Below are positions 41,695 through 51,361 of a DNA stretch of 64,000 bases, one piece after another. The DNA lies in contig NZ_VOIL01000001.1 in NCBI RefSeq assembly GCF_007994735.1, forward strand, positions 620,001-684,000. The letters run 5' to 3'. This DNA is from Nesterenkonia populi (GTDB lineage: Bacteria > Actinomycetota > Actinomycetes > Actinomycetales > Micrococcaceae). The notes under the pieces were generated by a model. It searched no databases, had not been told where the DNA came from, and worked only from the letters and a program-made list of their open reading frames with translations. The translations under genes and the position numbers were made by a program. Numbering within the stretch: the stretch's first letter is position 1; each line of letters starts with the position of its first letter.

Positions 41695-43554
41695 TCAGGA
41701 CGACATGCTGGCTTCCCACGCCGCGTGGAGCTGGGAGAAATAGCCGCCGGCCTCGATCAGCTCCTGCGGGGCGCCGTCCTCCACGACCTCGCCGTCGTCG
41801 ATCGCCAGGACCCGGTCGGCGATGGTGACGGTGGAGAGCCGGTGCGCGATGATCAGCGCCGTCCGGTTCCCGAGGAGACGCTCCAGGCCCTGCTGGACCA
41901 GCTGTTCGCTGGGCAGGTCCAGGGAGGCGGTCGCCTCGTCCAGGATGAGCACGGCCGGATCGGCCAGGAACGCGCGGGCGAAGCTGATCAGCTGCCGCTG
42001 GCCGGCGGAGAGACGGCCGCCTCGCCTGTTCACATCGGTCCTGTAGCCCTCAGGCAGAGACTCGATGAACTCGTGGACGCCCACGGCCCTCGCGGCGGCG
42101 ACGATCTCATCGAAGGAGGCCTCCGGGCGGCCCAGGGCGATGTTCTCCCGGATGCTTCCGGAGAACAGGAACCCCTCCTGAGTGACCATCGCCACGTGCC
42201 GGTGCCGGTCCTCCTCAGCAAGCTCACGCAGGTCCACGCCGTCGAGCGACACCGCTCCGGAGGTGACGTCGTAGAAGCGCGAGAGGAGCTTGGCCAGGGT
42301 GGACTTGCCAGCGCCCGTGCGCCCGACGATCGCGACGGTCTGGCCGGCGGGGATCCGGAGGTCCAGCTGCTTGAGCGCCACCGGCCCGTTCTCGGAGTAG
42401 CTGAACTCGGCGGCGTCGAACCTCACCTCGCCCCTGGCCTGCGGCAGGCGGACGGGGCTCTCCGCCTCGACGACCTTCGGCTTCTCCTCCAGCAGGCCGG
42501 AGACCTTCTCCAGGGCGGCCACGGCGGACTGCAGAGAGTTGTAGAACATCGCGATCATGTCCAGCGGCTGGAACACACGCTTGGCGGCGATCACGACGCC
42601 GGCCAGGACTCCCGCCCCGAGGTCTCCCTCCAGCACGCGGAAGCCGCCCCAGAGCAGCACCACGGTGACGGTGAGGTTGCCGACCAGCAGCAGAGAGGGC
42701 TGGAGCACCCCGAAGAGGCCGATGGCGCTGACCTGGTCATCCCGGTAGTTGCCGGCGAGCCGGCGGTACTGCCGGTCCCTGGCGTGCTCGCGGCGGAACG
42801 CCTGGACGGCCCGGATGCCCGTCATGGACTCCACAAAGTGCACGATCATCCGGGCGGAGCTGATCCGGGTGCGCCGGTAGGCCACCTCGGATCGCTTCTG
42901 GTACCAGCGGGCCAGGAAGAAGACGGGAATCGTGGCGCAGGCGAGCACGAGCCCGGAGAGCGGGTCCATGATCACGATCGAGACGGCGGTGAAGAGCATG
43001 AACATACCGCCCTGCACCAGGGCGTTCACCCCGCCGTCGAGCAGCTCCCGCAGGGATTCGAGGTCGCTGGTCTGCCGGGAGATGACCTTCCCGGAGGTGT
43101 ACTTCTCATGGAAGTCCAGGGAGAGGCGCTGGGTCTGGCCGAACACCTCGTCCCGCAGCCGGTACAGCATGGCTTGGGCGGCGGTGGCCGTCATCCGTGT
43201 ATAGCAGAACAGGAGCACCGCAGCGGTGACGGCCGCGGTCATGTACACCGCGGCGGGGACGAAGAGCCCGCGGGAGTCGCCGTCCAGCAGGGTGGGGATC
43301 CCCCAGTCGAGGGCGAAGGCCACAATCATCGGAGTGGAGGCCTGCGCGGCCTGGGAGACGACGACGGCCAGGGCGGTCAGCAGCAGTCGGAGGCGCTGCC
43401 CCTCGGAGACCCGCACCAGCAGCCTCCAGGAGCGGCGCCGGATGAACCTCCGCTCCTCCTTGCTGAGGTCAGTCTGCTCCTCCCCGGCGGTGCCGCGCAG
43501 ATGCGCGAACGGATCCTTCTCCGGGCCTCTGCTCTGATCGGTCATCTCGGTCAT
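41695..43554 (-). CDS. Heterodimeric ABC exporter subunit with canonical ATP site
   Basis: 619 residues: six-helix exporter domain (about 50-340) followed by an NBD. Walker A GRTGAGKST, Q-loop TQEGFLFSG, signature RLSAGQRQLISFARA, Walker B VLILDEATASLD and H-loop IIAHRLST are all complete, with the catalytic Glu present. It pairs with the upstream gene, whose NBD is degenerate. Start ATG 43554 overlaps the stop of that gene by four bases. Substrate unknown; such pairs export drugs, lipids or peptides. Confidence 0.9.
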   Translation of the reverse strand: MTEMTDQSRGPEKDPFAHLRGTAGEEQTDLSKEERRFIRRRSWRLLVRVSEGQRLRLLLTALAVVVSQAAQASTPMIVAFALDWGIPTLLDGDSRGLFVPAAVYMTAAVTAAVLLFCYTRMTATAAQAMLYRLRDEVFGQTQRLSLDFHEKYTSGKVISRQTSDLESLRELLDGGVNALVQGGMFMLFTAVSIVIMDPLSGLVLACATIPVFFLARWYQKRSEVAYRRTRISSARMIVHFVESMTGIRAVQAFRREHARDRQYRRLAGNYRDDQVSAIGLFGVLQPSLLLVGNLTVTVVLLWGGFRVLEGDLGAGVLAGVVIAAKRVFQPLDMIAMFYNSLQSAVAALEKVSGLLEEKPKVVEAESPVRLPQARGEVRFDAAEFSYSENGPVALKQLDLRIPAGQTVAIVGRTGAGKSTLAKLLSRFYDVTSGAVSLDGVDLRELAEEDRHRHVAMVTQEGFLFSGSIRENIALGRPEASFDEIVAAARAVGVHEFIESLPEGYRTDVNRRGGRLSAGQRQLISFARAFLADPAVLILDEATASLDLPSEQLVQQGLERLLGNRTALIIAHRLSTVTIADRVLAIDDGEVVEDGAPQELIEAGGYFSQLHAAWEASMSS

Positions 43555-45416
43555 CGGAGGACCTCCCGCTCGGGGGCCATCACGGTTCGGTAGAGCTCGC
43601 TGCGGGCCAGCAGCTCCGCGTGAGTGCCCACTTCTGCGATCCGTGCCCCCTGCCCGGGCTCCCGGTGCAGCAGGGCTGCCCGGTCGGCCAGAGCCACAGT
43701 GGAGGGGCGGTGGGCGACGATGATGGTGGTGGTTCCCTCGAGGGCCTCCTTCAGCCGTTCGGTGACGCGCTCCTCGGTGCCCACGTCCAACGCGGAGAGC
43801 GGGTCGTCCAGCAGCAGCACCGAGGGGCGGGAAGCGATGGCCCGCGCCAGGGCCAGGCGCTGCCGCTGCCCGCCCGAGAGGCTCAGCCCCTCCTCGCCGA
43901 TCCGGGTGTCCACACCGTCCGGCAGGGACTCGACGAACCCGGCGTCGGCAGTGGCGAGGGCGTCCTCCATGACCTGCTGCAGCTCATCATCTGCGGGGAA
44001 CGCGTCCCGGTCCGGGTGGTGAGGGTCATCGCCGTCGCGCTGGTGACCGGTGCCCAGCAGCACGTTGGCCCGCACGGAGGCGGAGAACAGCGTGGGCTCC
44101 TCGAACGCGATCGTCGCCCGTGAGCGCAGATCAGCGAGGTCGAAGTCGCGGACGTCGACGCCGTCGACCCGCACCGCCCCGCCGGTGACGTCATACAGGC
44201 GCGGGATCAGGCTCAGCAGCGTGGAGGTGCCGCCGCCGGTCGCAGAGACCAGGGCGAGGGTCTCGCCGGGCTCGACCCGCAGGCTCACCCCATCCAGCAG
44301 GTCCGGCTCGCCCGGCTTGGCGTCCGGGAACCGGAAGCGCACATCCTCCAGCTCCACCACGCCCCGCTCCGGGGCGGTCCTCGGCTGCTGCGGGGAGGTC
44401 AGCTCAGGCTGGATGTCCATCACGTCGATGTGGCGGTCCAGGCCGGTCTTCGCCATGAACACCATGGACAGCAGCTGCCCGATGTTCTCCAGCGGCGCTT
44501 TCAGCACGATGGCGACGCCGAAGAAGCTGGTGATCGCTCCTGCGGTCGCGTTGCCCTCGCTGACCTGCCAGATCCCTCCGGCCAGGCAGATCGCCAGCAC
44601 CCCTTCCGGCAGCAGGATCATCAGCAGCTGGAAGGTCGCCAGCGTCTTCGCCTTGGTGACCTCAAGGATGCGGAGGCGCCGAGCCTGCTCACGGAAGCTC
44701 GCCTGGGCGTACCTGCCCCGGCCGAAGGCTTTGAGCACCCGGATCCCGTGCACCGACTCCTCCACGTGGGTGGCCACGTCTCCGGCCTGGTCCTGGGAGG
44801 ACCGGGACAGCTGCGAGAAGCGGCGCCGGAACCAGGGGCCGAACAGCAGCACCGGGACTGCCCCGCACAGGAAGATCGCAGCCATCACCGGGGAGTTCAG
44901 GAACATCAGGGTCAGGCCGGTGATCAGGGTGACCACCACGGTCACCAGCATCAGCGAGCCGAACGCGAAGAACCGGCGCAGCAGGTTCAGGTCCGCGATC
45001 GCCCGCGACTGCAGCTGGCCGGCATCCCAGGCCGAGTGGAACGCCGCCGACTGCCCCGCCAGGCGGGCGAACAGGGACGTGCGCATCGAGGTCTCCGCGT
45101 CCGAAGCGACCGGGATCACGAAGAACCGGCGCAGGTAGACCAGCAGCGCCTCGAAGATGCCGAGGGCCAGGATGAACCCGGCGCCGAACCACACCGCCCG
45201 GGCCGCGGCCCCCTCCGCCTCAACATCATCGACCACCGTTCCCAGCATCTGCGGGATCGCCAGCGCGGTCACTCCTGCGCCCACCGCTGAGAGCAGGCCC
45301 AGCGCCCAGCGCAGCCGCAGCCCCTCGGTGTAGGGGCCCAGGCGGGCCAGGGCTCGCCATAGGCTGCGCTGCTCACCCTGCTGCGCCTGCTGCTGAGAAG
45401 CGGTCGGATCAGACAT
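43551..45416 (-). CDS. Heterodimeric ABC exporter subunit with degenerate ATP site
   Basis: 621 residues, same layout as its partner. The NBD departs from the rule: Walker A reads SATGGGTST, with Thr397 in place of the invariant Lys, and Walker B is VLLLDDPLSALD, with Asp instead of the catalytic Glu. Signature LSGGQRQRLALARA is normal and would complete the partner's active site. Loss of the catalytic Glu is common in one subunit of heterodimeric exporters, but loss of the Walker A Lys is unusual. The start overlaps the stop of the phosphoesterase gene by one base (TGATG). Confidence 0.9.
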   Translation of the reverse strand: MSDPTASQQQAQQGEQRSLWRALARLGPYTEGLRLRWALGLLSAVGAGVTALAIPQMLGTVVDDVEAEGAAARAVWFGAGFILALGIFEALLVYLRRFFVIPVASDAETSMRTSLFARLAGQSAAFHSAWDAGQLQSRAIADLNLLRRFFAFGSLMLVTVVVTLITGLTLMFLNSPVMAAIFLCGAVPVLLFGPWFRRRFSQLSRSSQDQAGDVATHVEESVHGIRVLKAFGRGRYAQASFREQARRLRILEVTKAKTLATFQLLMILLPEGVLAICLAGGIWQVSEGNATAGAITSFFGVAIVLKAPLENIGQLLSMVFMAKTGLDRHIDVMDIQPELTSPQQPRTAPERGVVELEDVRFRFPDAKPGEPDLLDGVSLRVEPGETLALVSATGGGTSTLLSLIPRLYDVTGGAVRVDGVDVRDFDLADLRSRATIAFEEPTLFSASVRANVLLGTGHQRDGDDPHHPDRDAFPADDELQQVMEDALATADAGFVESLPDGVDTRIGEEGLSLSGGQRQRLALARAIASRPSVLLLDDPLSALDVGTEERVTERLKEALEGTTTIIVAHRPSTVALADRAALLHREPGQGARIAEVGTHAELLARSELYRTVMAPEREVLR

Positions 45417-46342
45417 CAGGCGGCAGCTCCGGCGGGGTCGGGGGCGGGCAGCAGAGTCAGGAGGGTGGCCTCGGGCGGGCAGAACAGGCGGACCGGGGCG
45501 GTCGCTGAGGTGCCGATCCCCGCTGAGACGTGCAGCAGCGTGTCGCCGCTGGGGGAGGGGGCCCCGGTGCGGTCGATCCGGGTGAGGCCCTTCGCCTGCG
45601 GGGTGGGCAGGTCGCAGTTGGTGACCAGCGCCCGGCCTCCCGGCAGGCAGACCTGCCCCCCGTGAGTGTGTCCGGCGAGCACGATCCCAGCATCTGCCCG
45701 GGCGAACTCGGCGAGCACCGAGCGCACCGGTGCGTGCGTCACAGCGAGGCGGGCGCCCTCGCCGGAGCCCCAGCCGTCGAACGCGTCACGCTCAATATGG
45801 GCGTCGTCGGTGCCGGCCAGCTGCAGCCGATTGGCGCCCACGGTCAGAGCAGCGTGGGCGTTGGTGAGGTTGGCCCAGCCGGAGGACTCGAACCCGGCGT
45901 GCAGCCGGGCGGTGTCCAGAGTGGGCTCGCCATGCTCCTGGTGCGGGCGGGAAGGGCCGGCCAGGTACTTCAGCGGGTTCTTCGCCCGCGGGGCGTAGTA
46001 GTCGTTGGACCCTGGCACGAACGCGCCGGGAAGCGCCCGCAGCGGGGCGAGCGCCTCCAGCACCTCTGGTATCGCGTCCGGGTGGGAGAGGTTGTCCCCC
46101 GTGTTGATCACCAGGTCCGGCTGAAGCTCAGCCAGCCCCTGCAGCCACCGGAACGCCTTGCGCTGGCCGGGCACGTAGTGGATGTCTGCGATGTGAAGGA
46201 CCCGCAGCGGCTCTCGCAGCCCAGCCAGGGCGGCTTCAGCCTGCCGGAGCGTGTACCGGCGACGCTCGACGACGCCCGCGTAGGCGGCGGTGCCGGATCC
46301 TGCCGTGAGGACCAGCCCGGCCGCCGCCGCTAGCGGGCGCAC
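45416..46342 (-). CDS. Membrane-anchored metallophosphoesterase
   Basis: 308 residues with an N-terminal hydrophobic anchor and a calcineurin-like domain: HIADIHY, NTGDNLSH, GSNDYY (with Asn-Asp in place of the usual Asn-His), GHTHGGQ. Family members of this kind (YaeI/YkuE-like) cut UDP-sugars, lipid phosphates or nucleotides at the outer face of the membrane; the substrate is not certain here. GTG 46342 has a poor ribosome site; it follows the PBP gene by 21 bp, so coupling is likely. Confidence 0.82.
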   Translation of the reverse strand: MRPLAAAAGLVLTAGSGTAAYAGVVERRRYTLRQAEAALAGLREPLRVLHIADIHYVPGQRKAFRWLQGLAELQPDLVINTGDNLSHPDAIPEVLEALAPLRALPGAFVPGSNDYYAPRAKNPLKYLAGPSRPHQEHGEPTLDTARLHAGFESSGWANLTNAHAALTVGANRLQLAGTDDAHIERDAFDGWGSGEGARLAVTHAPVRSVLAEFARADAGIVLAGHTHGGQVCLPGGRALVTNCDLPTPQAKGLTRIDRTGAPSPSGDTLLHVSAGIGTSATAPVRLFCPPEATLLTLLPAPDPAGAAA

Positions 46343-46363
46343 TCCGCGAAGGGGGCCGTCCGA

Positions 46364-48598
46364 TCAGTCGTCGTCATCGGAGTCATCGTCGTCGTTCTGG
46401 CCGCCGTTGTCGGGGCCGGTGGCCAGGGAGTACGGCCAGTACCGGTTCTCGCGCCGGTCGCTGAAGGGCGAGTCCTGCGCCTCACTGAAGTCACCGGTCG
46501 GGTACGCACCAGCCACCTGGGTCATGTAGTCGTACCACATGGGGGCTGCGAGGTGGCTGCCGTAGAGCTGGTCGTCGTAGAAGGTGCCGCCGAAGGTTTC
46601 GTCGCTGAGGTTGTAACGCTCATAGGTGTGGCCCTCCCAAGTGCCCACATGGCTGACCGTGGTCAGGCCCTGGGTGGACCCCGCGAACCACGTGTTGGTG
46701 CCGCCGTCTGAGGTGCCCGTCTTGCCGAGCATCGGGTAGGAGGGATCGTCGTCCGGGATGTCCTCGGCGATGTTGATGAGGGTGTCGTTGACCTGTGCGG
46801 CGATGTCGTCGTCGAACGCCTGGTGGCAGCTGGTCTCCTGGCCGGGGTACTCGTTGCCCTGCGCGTCGGTCACGGAGAGGATCGCGCGGTTCTCGCAGCG
46901 CTCACCGTCCTGGGCGAAGGCAGTGTACCCCTCAGCCAGAGTCATGGGGGAGAGCTCAATGCCACCGATGATGGCCGAGATGGCCCGGGTGAAGTCGGGG
47001 TATGTGAACTCGCCGTCCTCATCCCGCACTGGGTGGTGCAGGCCAGAGCGTTCAGCGATGTCGTTGAGCGCACACAGGTCCATGTCCGCCGCGGTCGCCG
47101 CCGTGGCGGTGTTCAGGGAGTAGAACAGGCCGAAGTCCACCGTGGTGTCCTCGTCGTCCAGCTCATCGATCACGTTGTCGACCTGCCAGCCCTCCTCGTC
47201 GGGCAGCTGGACCTGGCCGCCCTCGCGGCAGCTCGCGTCGAACGAGTGGCCCTGCTCGTAGTGGTCCGTGCTGGCTTCCACGACGTCGTCCATGGAGCCG
47301 CCCTCCTCCACCCAGGCGGCGGAGACGAAGGGCTTCAGGGTCGAGCCGACGGGGAAGCCGCTGGAACCGCCGTAGGGGTGGTCGGTGTTGAAGTTCATCG
47401 TGGTGCGGCCGGCATCCTCGTCGTCATCGGTGTGGTACTCCGTGGACTGTGCCATGGCAAGCACGTTGCCGGTCTCGTTCTCCAGGGTGGTGATGGTGCC
47501 CACCGCGCCGGAGCTGTGGCCGATCTCGACGTTGTCGTAGACCTCGTCCTCTGCAGCCTCCTGCAGCTCCGGGTCCAGGGTGGTCTCGATGCGCAGGCCG
47601 CCGCGGTTCAGCAGGTTGAGGCGGTCCTCCTCGGTCTCCCCGAACTGCGGGTCTTCAGCGATCAGCTTGGTGACGTAGTCGCAGAAGTAGGGGGCGTTGG
47701 CGGCGTTGATGCAGCCGGCCGTCTCGCCCTGGTCCTCGATGAGGCCGAGATCTGAGCTCCGGGCCTCCTCCGCCTCGTCGGCGGAGATGAACCCGTTGCG
47801 CTCCATCGTGTCGATCACCGTGTCCCGGCGGTACAGGGAGGCGTCGGGGTTGGCGCGCGGGTTGTAGGCGTTGGGGGACTGCACCATGCCGGCCAGCACC
47901 GCGGACTGCTGGATGTTCAGCTCGGAGGCGGAGACCCCCCAGTAGGACTGGGCAGCGGCCTCCACGCCGTAGTTCCGGCCGCCGAGCAGGACGATGTTGA
48001 GGTACCCCTCGAGGATCTCCTCCTTGGTCATCTCCTGCTCCACGCCGACGGCGAGCTTCATCTCCCGGAGCTTGTCGCCGTAGGTCTTCTCGTTGATGCC
48101 GGAGATCGTGTATTGGCCCTCTCCGGTGATCGTGACCGCGTTGTTCAGCACGTTGTTCACGTACTGCTGGGTGATGGTCGAGGCGCCCTGCTGGGTGGGG
48201 CGGGTGAGGTTGTGCACCAAGGCGCGGCCCACGCCGCGGGCGTCCACGCCGCCGTGCTCGTAGAAGCGCTCGTCCTCAATGGCGAGGATGGCGTCCTGCA
48301 TGGAGTCGGAGATCTCGTCCAGGTCCACCGGCTGGCGGTTCTCCTCGTAGAACTCCGCGATCTCGTTGCCCTCGGCGTCCAGCATCACCGACGGGGTGGA
48401 CAGCGGGGCCTCCTCCAGCTCAGTGGGGATCTCCTCCAGAAGGTCGGAGCCCGCGGCCGCGGCGGCGCCGCCAGTGGCTGCCAGGGGGAAGATCAGGCCC
48501 GCGGCGAGAATGCCGCAGAGCGCGCTCACACCGAGGAAGGACATGATTTTGCCCACGGTGGTGGCGGTGTCGAAGAGGGGAGATTTGCGCGGTGCCAT
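46364..48598 (-). CDS. Class A penicillin-binding protein (transglycosylase/transpeptidase)
   Basis: Builds and cross-links peptidoglycan. About 744 residues: short cytoplasmic part, one membrane helix (about 20-45), GT51 domain with catalytic Glu in AIEDERFYEHGGVD and GASTITQQYVNN, and transpeptidase domain with SxxK as STLK, SxN as SLN and KTGTS. The C-terminus is an Asp-rich tail. ATG 48598 is preferred over GTG 48604; TATCAT lies just before it, so the mRNA may be leaderless. It is divergent from an ATP-grasp bridge ligase gene, so the two share a 96-bp promoter region. Confidence 0.92.
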   Translation of the reverse strand: MAPRKSPLFDTATTVGKIMSFLGVSALCGILAAGLIFPLAATGGAAAAAGSDLLEEIPTELEEAPLSTPSVMLDAEGNEIAEFYEENRQPVDLDEISDSMQDAILAIEDERFYEHGGVDARGVGRALVHNLTRPTQQGASTITQQYVNNVLNNAVTITGEGQYTISGINEKTYGDKLREMKLAVGVEQEMTKEEILEGYLNIVLLGGRNYGVEAAAQSYWGVSASELNIQQSAVLAGMVQSPNAYNPRANPDASLYRRDTVIDTMERNGFISADEAEEARSSDLGLIEDQGETAGCINAANAPYFCDYVTKLIAEDPQFGETEEDRLNLLNRGGLRIETTLDPELQEAAEDEVYDNVEIGHSSGAVGTITTLENETGNVLAMAQSTEYHTDDDEDAGRTTMNFNTDHPYGGSSGFPVGSTLKPFVSAAWVEEGGSMDDVVEASTDHYEQGHSFDASCREGGQVQLPDEEGWQVDNVIDELDDEDTTVDFGLFYSLNTATAATAADMDLCALNDIAERSGLHHPVRDEDGEFTYPDFTRAISAIIGGIELSPMTLAEGYTAFAQDGERCENRAILSVTDAQGNEYPGQETSCHQAFDDDIAAQVNDTLINIAEDIPDDDPSYPMLGKTGTSDGGTNTWFAGSTQGLTTVSHVGTWEGHTYERYNLSDETFGGTFYDDQLYGSHLAAPMWYDYMTQVAGAYPTGDFSEAQDSPFSDRRENRYWPYSLATGPDNGGQNDDDDSDDDD

Positions 48599-48694
48599 CC
48601 GCACTATGATATCGGGCAGGTCAACCCAGGCTCAGCAGGACCTCAACACGAGGTGGAAGCAGCGCGCCCTCGCGCGTGAGCTACCGTGACACCC

Positions 48695-49930
48695 ATGACC
48701 TCACCCGCGAAAGCCGGCTTCCTCCCGGTGATCCTCGGCCCCCTCATCCACGGCTACACCGCCGCGCGCAGCTTCCACGAGATCTACGGCGTGAAGTCGG
48801 TGATGCTCGCCCGGAACAAGACCGGGTACACCTGGGCCTCCTCGATCCTCGACCTGCGGCTGCACGAGGACCTCAACGACGACGACGCGTTCCTGCGGAT
48901 CCTCACCGAGGCCGCCGCGGAGCTGCAGGCTGAGCACGGGGTGCCCCTGGTGCTGGTTCCCAGCAACGACATCTACGTGGAGATGGTCGCCCGCCACGCT
49001 GAGAGGCTCTCCGGGCACTACCTGTTCAACAGCCCCCGCGAGGAGCTGCGCGCCCAGCTCATGGACAAGGAGGCGTTCTACACGCTCGCTCAGCAGCACG
49101 GACTCGACATCCCCGCGACTCAGATCCACCGGGTCGGCGAGCCCTTCGAGCTGCAGATCGACCGGTTCCCCGTGGTCATCAAGCCCACCCACTCCAACCA
49201 GTGGTGGCAGCACCACACGCAGATCCGCGGGCACCAGAAGGTCTACCGGCTCGGCTCCCTCGACGAGGTCCTCGACGTCGTCTCCGCGGTCGAGGACTCC
49301 CCCTACCGAGAATCCCTGATCATCCAGGAGTACGTCCCCGGCGACGACACCAAGAACTGGGACGCGGTGCTCTACCTCAACAGCGAGGCGAAGTGCGAGC
49401 TCGTCACCCTCGGCCAGGTGGCCCTGCAGGAGCACGCCGCCAACGCCGTGGGCACCTACAGCGCCATCATCTCCAAATATGACGAGGCCATCATGCTGAA
49501 GTTCAGAGACTTCCTCGAAGCCGTCGGCTACACCGGCATCGCCAACGCGGACATGAAATGGGATGAGCGCGACGGCGTCTACAAGGTGATGGAGATCAAC
49601 TGCCGTCCCGGACGCTCCAGCTACTACACCTCCCAGCTCGGCCACCCGATGATGCAGTACCTGGTCGACGACGTCGTCCACGGCCGGCGCAGGGAGCTGA
49701 CCCTCGCCCAAGGCGATGTCCTCTTCCGGGTCACTCCCCGATACGTGCTCAAGGAGTACGTCAAGGACCCCCAGGTGCTGGCCGAGGTCAAGCGGCTCTT
49801 CCGTGAGCGCAGGGACAGCAACCCGCTCACCTATGCCAAGGATCTCTCACCCCGGCGCAACGCCTACCTCCTCGGCCGGCACCTCAGGCAGGGCAGAAAG
49901 TACGCCGCCGGAACATGGCAGCAGGACTGA
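48695..49930 (+). CDS. ATP-grasp ligase, probable peptidoglycan bridge (D-aspartate ligase-like) enzyme 1
   Basis: 411 residues, a carboxylate-amine ligase of the ATP-grasp class. FPVVIKPTHSNQWWQ, LIIQEYVPGDDTKNWDA, ADMKWDERDGVYKVMEINCR (Mg-binding Asp, Glu and Asn) are the core. The fold and length resemble D-aspartate ligase (Asl), which loads D-Asp on the Lys of peptidoglycan precursors. Its relative lies at 53308-54540 beside a FemX-like gene, and a class A PBP is divergent from it. Therefore a role in building the interpeptide bridge is likely; the amino acid added (D-Asp, D-Glu or other) is inference. ATG 48695 has only a weak ribosome site; GTG 48686 is an alternative. Confidence 0.7.
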   Translation: MTSPAKAGFLPVILGPLIHGYTAARSFHEIYGVKSVMLARNKTGYTWASSILDLRLHEDLNDDDAFLRILTEAAAELQAEHGVPLVLVPSNDIYVEMVARHAERLSGHYLFNSPREELRAQLMDKEAFYTLAQQHGLDIPATQIHRVGEPFELQIDRFPVVIKPTHSNQWWQHHTQIRGHQKVYRLGSLDEVLDVVSAVEDSPYRESLIIQEYVPGDDTKNWDAVLYLNSEAKCELVTLGQVALQEHAANAVGTYSAIISKYDEAIMLKFRDFLEAVGYTGIANADMKWDERDGVYKVMEINCRPGRSSYYTSQLGHPMMQYLVDDVVHGRRRELTLAQGDVLFRVTPRYVLKEYVKDPQVLAEVKRLFRERRDSNPLTYAKDLSPRRNAYLLGRHLRQGRKYAAGTWQQD

Positions 49931-49974
49931 TCCGCGGCTCAGCCTTCCACCAGGGCTGAACGGGCCTTCGCCTC

Positions 49975-51156
49975 TCACCTCTCCGTGCACTGGCCGGTGC
50001 TGACGGTGTCGGCGAAGGCGTCGGGCTCGGTGAGGACCTCCCCGGCGGCGTCGGCGGTCACGGCGAAGCCGACTGCGTTGCCCTCCATCGCGCGGGCGAA
50101 GATCACTCCGACGACGTCGCCCTGCGGGTCCACGAGCGGCCCGCCGGAGTTGCCCTGCCGGACGTCTGCGTTGACCTGGTAGATCTCAAGGTCTGAGGGG
50201 TCCTCGCCGTAGATGCTGTTGACCTGCGAGGTGTCGCGGGCTTGGACGACGGCCGGGCCGGCGGTGAACGGTCCGCCGGAGGGGTAGCCCATCACGAAGC
50301 CCTCATCCCCCGCGCTGAGGGGCTCGCCGAGGCTGGCGGCGGGGGCATCCAGCGGATCCACGGCCAGCAGGGCGAGGTCGGAGGCGGGATCGAAGTGGAC
50401 GGCCCGACCAGTGACGACCTGGCCGTCGGGCATCTCCACGGAAGGCTCGGAGACCCCGGCGACGACGTGCGCGTTGGTGACCACCCGGGTGGAGGAGACC
50501 GCCACGCCGGACCCTGATTGGGATTGGGCGCACTGTTCCGCCACCCCAGTGATGCGGGCCACGGAGGCGGCGGTCTGCTCGGCCTCAGCGGTCAGCTCCC
50601 CGCTGAGCTCCGGGGCCTCATCGGTCTCCGGGACCAGCAGCTGGGCGATTTCTGGAATGTCGGAGTCGACGACGGCGCCCTGCACCTGCCCGAACATCCG
50701 CTCCACCGAGTCGGGGATCGCGCCGTCGAGGGCGCGCAGCACCATGGACTGCTGGATGTGCTGGTTGACCGGGGCGAAGCCCATCCCCTGCACGGAGAAG
50801 CTCAGCCCCGCGATCACAATGGCGGCCACGAAGAGGTTCAGCAGCCCGCCGAAGACCGCGGTGACTGCCTGAAGGGTCTCGCCGCGGAAGAGCTTCTGCA
50901 CCTCACGGCCGGCGGCGGAGCCCAGTGCATGCCCGGCAACCACCAGCACGATCGCTGTGCCGATCACCGCCATCACCCGCCAGAACGGGTCAGTCACCCA
51001 GCCGGCCACCATCGGCATCGCGAAGAACGCCGCCGTCGCGCCCACCAGGAACCCGGCGGCCCCTCCGAGGGTGTTCCAGAAGCCTCGGGCCACCCCGCCG
51101 ATGAAGAACCCGATGAGGATCAGCACCAGAATGATGTCCAGCAGAGTGGGCTCCAC
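49975..51156 (-). CDS. marP: MarP-family membrane serine protease (CvpA + trypsin-like)
   Basis: 393 residues, as in mycobacterial MarP (acid and stress resistance). Four N-terminal helices form the CvpA-like part (from EPTLLDIILVLILIGFFIGG), then an extracellular chymotrypsin-fold protease with His in VVTNAHVV, Asp in DPASDLALL and Ser in RQGNSGGPLV. The start at GTG 51156 is fixed by CGGAGG seven bases upstream; the frame is open much further but that part is antisense to crp. It is divergent from crp. The MarP target known in mycobacteria is the peptidoglycan hydrolase RipA. Confidence 0.88.
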   Translation of the reverse strand: MEPTLLDIILVLILIGFFIGGVARGFWNTLGGAAGFLVGATAAFFAMPMVAGWVTDPFWRVMAVIGTAIVLVVAGHALGSAAGREVQKLFRGETLQAVTAVFGGLLNLFVAAIVIAGLSFSVQGMGFAPVNQHIQQSMVLRALDGAIPDSVERMFGQVQGAVVDSDIPEIAQLLVPETDEAPELSGELTAEAEQTAASVARITGVAEQCAQSQSGSGVAVSSTRVVTNAHVVAGVSEPSVEMPDGQVVTGRAVHFDPASDLALLAVDPLDAPAASLGEPLSAGDEGFVMGYPSGGPFTAGPAVVQARDTSQVNSIYGEDPSDLEIYQVNADVRQGNSGGPLVDPQGDVVGVIFARAMEGNAVGFAVTADAAGEVLTEPDAFADTVSTGQCTER

Positions 51157-51280
51157 GTGTCCTCCGGGTGCTTCTGTGCGTTGTGGGTGCAGGGGCCGGG
51201 CTGAAAAGGCCGGCCTCCAGCCTATGGCACCGCGTGCTGATGCGCGCAGACCGCTCGCCCGGCACCCTGCGGGAATATCG

Positions 51281-51296
51281 TGTGACTCTGGTAACT
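51281..51296. promoter_or_regulatory. Weak Crp/GlxR-like site before crp
   Basis: TGTGACTCTGGTAACT has a perfect left half (TGTGA) and three of five matches in the right half compared with TGTGA-N6-TCACA. The site lies in the crp/marP divergent region, where autoregulation would be expected. It is only suggestive. Confidence 0.3.
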
Positions 51297-51361
51297 TTTC
51301 TACAGGCAGTAGTAAAAAACTGCCTGATTCCCTCGTCCGCCTACCCAGAAACGGAACGGTC

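Noticed and set aside
41680..43593. 637-codon open frame antisense to an ABC exporter gene
   Set aside because: Same codon-bias artefact; the minus-strand exporter gene has all motifs.
49939..49959. Small hairpin TCAGCC/GGCTGA between convergent ligase and marP genes
   Set aside because: Only six base pairs and no U-run; too weak to call a terminator.
50957..51361. Upstream extension of the crp frame
   Set aside because: Overlaps the marP coding strand; the conserved Crp N-terminus and usual length begin at 51362.
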